NCBI GenBank assembly: GCA_027493525.1
Contig: JAOSKN010000003.1
Span: 1 to 64,000, forward strand
Direction: 5' to 3'
DNA length: 64,000 nucleotides
From: Planctomycetota bacterium
Lineage (GTDB): Bacteria; Planctomycetota; SZUA-567; H5-PLA8
Below the pieces are notes generated by a model. The model ran no database searches and was not told the origin of the DNA. It worked only from the letters and a program-made list of their open reading frames with translations. Positions 59,347 through 64,000 of this stretch are shown in pieces. A program made the translations under genes and the position numbers. Within the stretch, counting starts at the first letter, position 1. Every line of letters begins with the position of its first letter.

Positions 59347-59793
59347 ATGTGGGCCATGTCGGAATTCTTGCCTTCTCGGGTTCTCAGCCGCGAAGATGTT
59401 GTTGGAAGAAGAATTAGAGCGGTCTATTCGGAGTATGAACGGAACGAAGATTCGGAACTCGATTGTGTTTCTATCTACTTCATCCTCGATAATGGCATCT
59501 GTTTCACGATGCCGTTCGTGGGATGTCCTTGGGAGTCCACTCAGTTGCCCGCTGCGGCCCGAGCTATCGAGAATCTGGACATCCTTGGCGCATGCCTTGT
59601 TGGCGTCTTTATTGAGCGGCTAGAGCCCACGGAGCCGGCCTGGGACTTGGAGTCTGCCAAACTGCGAATCGAAGATGGTCGATGGGTGTGGGTTATGCCG
59701 GCGTCACCCTTTGGCACCGGAGGAGCAGGACTTTATGTTGATGCCGCGAGTCGATACATATTGGCCGAACAATTCGAATTTTGGGAGAGTTAG
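59347..59793 (+). CDS. Hypothetical protein
   Basis: Not recognised. The 148-residue product is soluble, acidic and likely alpha/beta. Segments such as DVVGRRIRAVYSEYERNE, LDCVSIYFILDNGICFTMP and DGRWVWVMPAS look well conserved in style. ATG 59,347 has AAGGAGAGG about eight bases before it. The composition is less GC-rich than neighbours, suggesting a transferred gene. It resembles short proteins that act as immunity or accessory factors in size only; no function is proposed. Confidence 0.6.
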   Translation: MWAMSEFLPSRVLSREDVVGRRIRAVYSEYERNEDSELDCVSIYFILDNGICFTMPFVGCPWESTQLPAAARAIENLDILGACLVGVFIERLEPTEPAWDLESAKLRIEDGRWVWVMPASPFGTGGAGLYVDAASRYILAEQFEFWES

Positions 59794-59878
59794 ATCTCCT
59801 AAAGATACCGTTTGCAAGGTAATTCTGGTGAGCCATTTTGAATCCTGTTAAGCACTCCTGGCAACCGGTACGCTGGTG

Positions 59879-60802
59879 CTACAGCCGCAGGGTCTTCACC
59901 CACGCGAAGAGCTTCGCCTCCAATTCATCAAGCGTGAACTTGTTCTCGAAGACCGCGCGGAGGCTCGCCGCGGCGTCGGGGTCCTGCCCGTCGCGCAGCC
60001 GCGCGTAGAAGGCCTCGAGCTGCGCCTGCTGCTGGAGGTACTGCATCAGGTAGCGCGCGGTGGCGTAGTTGGCTCCGCTGCGCGCGCCGTAGAAGCTCGC
60101 CGCGTCCATCTTCAGCAGCTCGGCCAGCTTCGTCTGCTTGCCGTCTTCGAGGTCGCGGAGCAGCCCGCGGAGGCGCCAGTTGGTGACGCCCATGATTCGT
60201 CCCGAGGGGACTTTCTGGCTGGCCTCGTAGAGGCTGCCCAGGCCCTCGTTCAGCCACGCCGGCAAGTCCGGCCAGTCGGCCTCGGCCATCGCGTGGACCA
60301 TCTCGTGAAGCAGCGTGCCGCCGCCGGTCCCGATGTTCATCACCATCGCGTTGTGCTTGCGGCTGTAGTACCCGTAAGGCGTCCCGGGGCGTTCCTTGAA
60401 GAGGCGCAGGTTCCAGTCGGTATAGCTCTCGGCGTCTTTGAACAGATAGACTTTCACCGGCTTGGCGCGGAAGGTCTTGAAGAGCTGCCGCTGGAGCCCC
60501 GCCGCGTAGACCTGGATGGTGGAGTCGAGGAAGAGCTGCGCGTCTTCGGCCTCGAGATCGGTTGCGACGACCCACGGCCCGATGGGCGAGATCAGGAAGC
60601 CGCCGCCGGCCAGGTCCCGCTTCAGCTCCGCGACGAGCCGCTCAACGGCCTCTTTCTCTGGCGCGCGCCACGGCGAACCGGCGTCCAGCGCGGCCTCTAT
60701 CACCTTCGGGGCAAGCAGCGCTCGCGCCTGAGCCGACGACTCGGCAGCGCGCAGCCCAGTCCATGCCGTCATCCCGGCAACCAGCAACGCAAGGGTGCGC
60801 AT
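59879..60802 (-). CDS. Secreted gluzincin-type metallopeptidase
   Basis: A 307-residue exported protein. ATG 60,802 (GGGAGGA about ten bases upstream) begins a signal peptide (TLALLVAGMTAWTGLRAAES). The catalytic domain has HEMVHAM (about 192-198) and the glutamate in LPAWLNEGLGSLYE about 20 residues later, the gluzincin arrangement HExxH...E seen in DUF1570-like and related bacterial peptidases. Earlier text VKVYLFKDAESY is the usual preceding strand. A helical C-terminus closes it. Substrate unknown; periplasm or outside expected. Confidence 0.8.
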   Translation of the reverse strand: MRTLALLVAGMTAWTGLRAAESSAQARALLAPKVIEAALDAGSPWRAPEKEAVERLVAELKRDLAGGGFLISPIGPWVVATDLEAEDAQLFLDSTIQVYAAGLQRQLFKTFRAKPVKVYLFKDAESYTDWNLRLFKERPGTPYGYYSRKHNAMVMNIGTGGGTLLHEMVHAMAEADWPDLPAWLNEGLGSLYEASQKVPSGRIMGVTNWRLRGLLRDLEDGKQTKLAELLKMDAASFYGARSGANYATARYLMQYLQQQAQLEAFYARLRDGQDPDAAASLRAVFENKFTLDELEAKLFAWVKTLRL

Positions 60803-61010
60803 CGCGACATTCCTCCCGGTTCCTTGCTTATATGACCGCTTGCTTAAGGTTTGTGCGCACGAAAATAGACGCACGCACGGGAATTTACTTCGCTGTTACA
60901 CGGAGGCATTCTTCAGCGCGGGGTAGCGGCCATGGTTTCATGCGCTGAAAGCGAGTACCTGGAAGCGGAGTCCGCGGGTAGAATCGGCGCTTACACCCGG
61001 GAGTCAAAAC

Positions 61011-61814
61011 ATGGGACTTCAGATCACGGGCGCACAGGGGAAGGCGCTGCAGGGCCGCGCGGCGCTGATCAGCGGCGGCGGGACGGGGATCGGCTTCGGG
61101 ATCGCGCGGGCCTTCGCGCGCGAAGGCGCCATGGTGGCGCTCACCGGCCGGCGCATGGAGAAGCTCCAGGAGGCCGTCGCCGCGCTGAAGGCCCAGGGCG
61201 CGCGAGCGCTGGCCGTCGCGGGCGACGTGTCCCGCCCCGAGGACTGCCGGCGCATGGTCGCGGAGACGGTGAAGAGCTTCGGCGCCTTGCACGTCCTGGT
61301 CAACAACGCGGGCATCGCGCGCTTCGGGAAGCTCGAGGAGACCTCCGACGAGGACCTCGCCGCCATCGTCGACGTGAATCTCAAAGGCCCGATGTACCTG
61401 AGCAAGGCCGCGCTGGCCGAATTGAAGAAGCAGGGGGCTTCGGGAGGCGCCTGCATCCTGAACGTCTCGAGCGCGGTGACGAGCCTGGCGGTACGCGGCT
61501 TCGCGGTCTACTCGGCGGCCAAAGCCGGGCTCGACCATCTGACCCGCTGCCTGGCGCTGGACAGCGCCGCCGACGGGGTGCGCGTGAACGCGATCCTGCC
61601 CGGGATGGTGGAGACGCCCATCTTCGCGGCGTCCCTGGGCAGCGAGGCCGCCGCGAAGGAGATGCTCAAGCACGGCGGCGCGCGCCATCCGCTCGGCCGG
61701 ATCGGGCAGCCCGAGGACATCGCGGAGATGGCCGTGCTGCTCTGTTCGGCGGCATCGTCCTGGACCACCGGCGCGGTGGTTCCGGTGGACGGCGGCATCG
61801 GGCTGGGGCCGTAG
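61011..61814 (+). CDS. Short-chain dehydrogenase/reductase
   Basis: A 267-residue NAD(P)-dependent oxidoreductase of the classical SDR type. Visible are the cofactor motif SGGGTGIGFG (21-30), LTGRR after strand 2, NNAG (about 100-103), the catalytic Ser in LNVSSAV (about 148), YSAAK (about 167-171) and the PGMVETP segment. The end GAVVPVDGG is typical of 3-oxoacyl-ACP reductase-like members, but substrate cannot be told. ATG 61,011 gives a 15-residue lead before the Rossmann fold. Confidence 0.93.
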   Translation: MGLQITGAQGKALQGRAALISGGGTGIGFGIARAFAREGAMVALTGRRMEKLQEAVAALKAQGARALAVAGDVSRPEDCRRMVAETVKSFGALHVLVNNAGIARFGKLEETSDEDLAAIVDVNLKGPMYLSKAALAELKKQGASGGACILNVSSAVTSLAVRGFAVYSAAKAGLDHLTRCLALDSAADGVRVNAILPGMVETPIFAASLGSEAAAKEMLKHGGARHPLGRIGQPEDIAEMAVLLCSAASSWTTGAVVPVDGGIGLGP

Positions 61815-61849
61815 GGTTTCGAGGTCACGGAGAAGAAAGGGAGCGAACG

Positions 61850-62251
61850 ATGCGCGGAATGCTGCCTGTCCTGCTGGCCTTCGGGCTGTTCGGGGCCTGC
61901 GCCTGCGGGGCCGAAGAGAAGGATCCGCTGGACAAGTTCAAGGAAGACGACCTCGTCGACATCGGCTTCTGCTTCCAGGAGTTCGTCAAGGCGGTGGATG
62001 CCGGCGACGCGGCGGTGGTCAAGGCGTTCCTCGCCGAGGTGCCCGCGAACCTGGCGAAGCTGGACCTCAAGAAGGACGCCGACAAGGCGTCGTTCCTGAA
62101 GCAGTTCGAGAGCTACAAGGGCGCGCAGATCGTCTCGTCGCAACGCATGGCCGCGGCGGGCATCGGGATGGTCAAGTACGCCGATGCGAACGGGGCCGAG
62201 AAAGAGCAGCGCATGCAGAACGCCGGCGGGCGCTGGAAACTCGTTCTTTAG
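61850..62251 (+). CDS. Small exported hypothetical protein
   Basis: A 133-residue protein with a signal peptide (MLPVLLAFGLFGACACGAEE). A Cys within LFGACAC could be a lipobox, although Phe at -3 is unusual. The mature part is helical and then strand-like (MVKYADANGAEKEQRM, then NAGGRWKLVL), similar in outline to NTF2-like or DUF4878 stress lipoproteins that end in WKL. Ribosome site AAGGGAG precedes ATG 61,850. Family assignment is tentative. Confidence 0.7.
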   Translation: MRGMLPVLLAFGLFGACACGAEEKDPLDKFKEDDLVDIGFCFQEFVKAVDAGDAAVVKAFLAEVPANLAKLDLKKDADKASFLKQFESYKGAQIVSSQRMAAAGIGMVKYADANGAEKEQRMQNAGGRWKLVL

Positions 62252-62254
62252 CGC

Positions 62255-63178
62255 ATGCCTTCCCGCAAGGCCACGCGGATGCGCCGGCTCGAACCGGTGT
62301 TGGGCCGCTCGGCGGAGGATCTCGAGCGCACGGGCCTGCCCGTGCCGTGGGTCCGTTCGGTCGTCTTCAAGGAAAAGCGGCGGGACTACGTCTTCCCGGG
62401 GGAGCGGCATCCCGGGCTGGAACTGTGCTACGTGGACCGCGGCGCGGTGCACGCGCACGTCAGCGGCGGGCGCGGCCGTGCCATCGATATGCTCGCCGCG
62501 GCGGGCACGCTGCTGGCCTGGCTCCCTGGCGAATTTCACAGCCTGTACGCCGCGCCGGGTCCCGCGCCGAACATCGTTTCAATCCACGCGCTGGGTCCGC
62601 TGCCGCCGGGAACCGCGAACCTTTCCAAGCGCGCCATCGTGCTTGAGGCCGCCGAGCGCGCGCTCGTCAAGCGGCTCATCGAAGAGCACGCCTCCGGCGG
62701 CGCGGCGACGGCCCAACTCCAGAGCGCGCTGCTGCTCGAGCTGCTCGTGCCGGTCATCCGGCGCGCGCAGGCCGAGCGCGCGGCCCCGCGGCGCGCGGCG
62801 CCCGACAACATCCACCGCTTGCAGGGCCTGCTGGTCGAGGAGGCGCGGGCCGAGATCGAGCGCCGGCTCGCGAGCCGCGAGGAGGTTTCCGTTACGGACC
62901 TCGCGCGCGCGCTCCAGATCAGCCCGAGCCACCTCAGTCACACCTTTCGCGAGGCGGCCGGGCGGAGCGTGATGGCCTACGTCCGCGCAGAGCGCATGAA
63001 GCACGCCAGCGAGCGGCTGCGCGACTCGGCGCTCTCGATCACCGACATCGCGCGCGCCTGCGGGTTCGAGTCGATTCACGCCTTCAGCCGCGCCTTCAAG
63101 CGGGAGACGGGATACGCGCCGCGGGACTACGCGCGGAGCGTGAGGCCGGAAAAAGAGAATGCAAAACGTAAAACGTAA
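62255..63178 (+). CDS. AraC-family transcriptional regulator
   Basis: A 307-residue regulator. An N-terminal cupin-like sensory domain (about 25-120, HPGLELCYVDRGAVHAHV then GTLLAWLPGEFHSLY, each a typical AraC beta-barrel element) is followed by the double helix-turn-helix domain (about 200-300, with LARALQISPSHLSHTFRE, IARACGFESIHAFSRAFKRE and GYAPRDYA). The first 20 residues are basic. It starts four bases after the preceding small exported protein. The final codons (NAKRKT) are encoded by an intergenic heptamer repeat that has run into the gene. Confidence 0.92.
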   Translation: MPSRKATRMRRLEPVLGRSAEDLERTGLPVPWVRSVVFKEKRRDYVFPGERHPGLELCYVDRGAVHAHVSGGRGRAIDMLAAAGTLLAWLPGEFHSLYAAPGPAPNIVSIHALGPLPPGTANLSKRAIVLEAAERALVKRLIEEHASGGAATAQLQSALLLELLVPVIRRAQAERAAPRRAAPDNIHRLQGLLVEEARAEIERRLASREEVSVTDLARALQISPSHLSHTFREAAGRSVMAYVRAERMKHASERLRDSALSITDIARACGFESIHAFSRAFKRETGYAPRDYARSVRPEKENAKRKT

Positions 63179-63190
63179 AACGTAAAACGT
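63163..63190. repeat. Tandem heptamer repeat AAAACGT x4
   Basis: Four perfect copies occupy 63,163-63,190 and overlap the stop codon of the AraC gene. The inverse CGTTTTACGT recurs at 63,253-63,262, so a long-range hairpin is possible. It resembles the tandem unit at 59,216-59,244 in style. Confidence 0.65.
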
Positions 63191-63440
63191 AAAAGAACCT
63201 TTGGCGCTCATGCATCGGGCAAATGCTTGTCGCAAGATCCATTTACGACTCTCGTTTTACGTCCTTAACCCGTCTGCGCATTCAAATGCGATTCTTAAAC
63301 CCGGTACGTCGCCGACACGGTCGGTTCACCCGACTTCTCCCTCGCCTTGACGCTCCACCTGCCAACCTCCATACTGATACCGACTTCCACGGAAATCCGA
63401 GAAGCCTGCCGCAGCGAAGCTAAAAGGGGAGAGCGCGCCG

Positions 63441-64000
63441 ATGGCCAAGGCCAAGAAGAAAGTGGCGAAATCGAAGCAGGGCGTTTCAAAGAAGACCGCC
63501 CGGCCCAAGCCCCGCCCGCAGGGGAAGAAGCCGCCGCGCCCCCAAGCGCCCGCCGGCGCGTACGTCCCGCCCGAGACTTTTTCGCGCCGCGCGCACGTGA
63601 AGTCGATGGCCGAGTACGAAAAGCTGCACCGCGAGTCGGCGAAGAATCCGGAGAAGTTCTGGGCGGGCGTCGCGAAGGAACTGCACTGGTTCGAGCCCTG
63701 GACGAAGGCGCTCGAGTGGAAGGCGCCCCACGCCAAGTGGTTCGTGGGCGGCAAGACCAACCTCAGCTACAACTGCCTGGATCGGCACCTGTCCACGCAT
63801 CGCCGCAATAAGGCCGCGATCGTGTGGGAAGGCGAGCCGGGCGACGTTCGAACCCTGACCTACCAGCAACTTCACTCGGAAGTTTGCCGCTTCGCCAACG
63901 CGCTGAAGAGCCTGGGCGTGGGCAAGGGCGACCGCGTGGCCGTGTACATGGGCATGGTGCCCGAACTGGCCGTCACGATCCTGGCTTGCGCGCGGATCGG
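63441..64000 (+). CDS. acs: Acetyl-CoA synthetase, 5' part (runs off the window)
   Basis: The first 186 residues of an AMP-forming acetyl-CoA synthetase, which activates acetate with ATP and CoA. After a Lys/Ala/Pro-rich N-terminal extension of about 45 residues, the family text begins: [84 protein letters not shown] and ILACARIG at the window edge. The extension is unusual and may be a low-complexity tail or an over-called start; GGGGAGAG about ten bases before ATG 63,441 supports this start. Confidence 0.93.
   Translation, partial: MAKAKKKVAKSKQGVSKKTARPKPRPQGKKPPRPQAPAGAYVPPETFSRRAHVKSMAEYEKLHRESAKNPEKFWAGVAKELHWFEPWTKALEWKAPHAKWFVGGKTNLSYNCLDRHLSTHRRNKAAIVWEGEPGDVRTLTYQQLHSEVCRFANALKSLGVGKGDRVAVYMGMVPELAVTILACARI

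Noticed and set aside
1-64000. CRISPR array
   Set aside because: No set of 20-40-base direct repeats with regular unique spacers was seen, and no cas gene is present; the tandem repeats found are 7-12 bases long without spacers.
1-64000. tRNA or rRNA genes, including a tRNA attachment site for the integrase
   Set aside because: No T-loop motif with matching acceptor stems was recognised at the island ends or elsewhere by eye.

Overview
The window looks like part of a GC-rich bacterial chromosome, most likely Planctomycetota or a close relative. This is an inference from gene content: a Ser/Thr kinase fused to PQQ-type repeats, GYF_2-domain membrane proteins, DUF2950, a huge Gly-rich choice-of-anchor-Q surface protein, a bacterial E2-like protein with Prok-RING partners, and many stand-alone receiver domains. 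No rRNA or tRNA was seen to fix the taxonomy.

Left part, about 1-30.2 kb, is an accessory island. It opens with a tyrosine integrase, its excisionase-like partner and a truncated second integrase. It closes with a large serine recombinase (28,046-30,154, minus). Between them lie: small minus-strand genes separated by GC-rich hairpins; a GYF_2/DUF4328 and GYF_2/DUF2950 gene pair; a broken Ntn-hydrolase-like gene; an anti-phage operon (8.2-19.3 kb) of DUF499 ATPase, DUF3780, DUF1156 methyltransferase, a zinc-ribbon protein, an RNase H-like/DUF429-like protein and a PLD-SNF2 helicase, resembling the helicase-methylase-ATPase (Hma-type) arrangement with two extra genes; and a minus-strand operon (19.3-24.5 kb) of an HNH-APAZ protein and an inactive short prokaryotic Argonaute (SPARHA-type pair), followed by a cytoplasmic PhoD-like phosphoesterase and a trypsin-like protease. 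Divergent from this operon is an XRE regulator-ImmA/IrrE protease pair that shares its promoter region. A tandem pair of unknown paralogues sits before the serine recombinase.

Right part, about 30.6-64 kb, is GC-rich host chromosome. From 35.4 to 50.4 kb there is a signalling and stress cluster: histidine kinases, receiver proteins, an NtrC-type sigma-54 activator, CBS-pair proteins, Hsp20s, Lon, PEP synthase and a universal stress protein. A kinase-PQQ protein and a MddA-like methyltransferase follow. From 55.2 to 59.2 kb is an operon of three Prok-RING membrane proteins (one fused to an HtrA-like protease), an E2-like UBC protein with a treble-clef array, and a DUF2752 protein. The window ends with a gluzincin peptidase, an SDR, an AraC regulator and the 5' part of acetyl-CoA synthetase.

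At least seven genes are split by one-base shifts, most of them in or next to a homopolymer. Uncorrected assembly indels are the simplest explanation, so the frameshifted genes are annotated at full reconstructed length. A junction at about 54,960 fuses the 3' parts of two divergent genes (a sigma-54 activator and an FHA protein) and looks like a deletion or misjoin.
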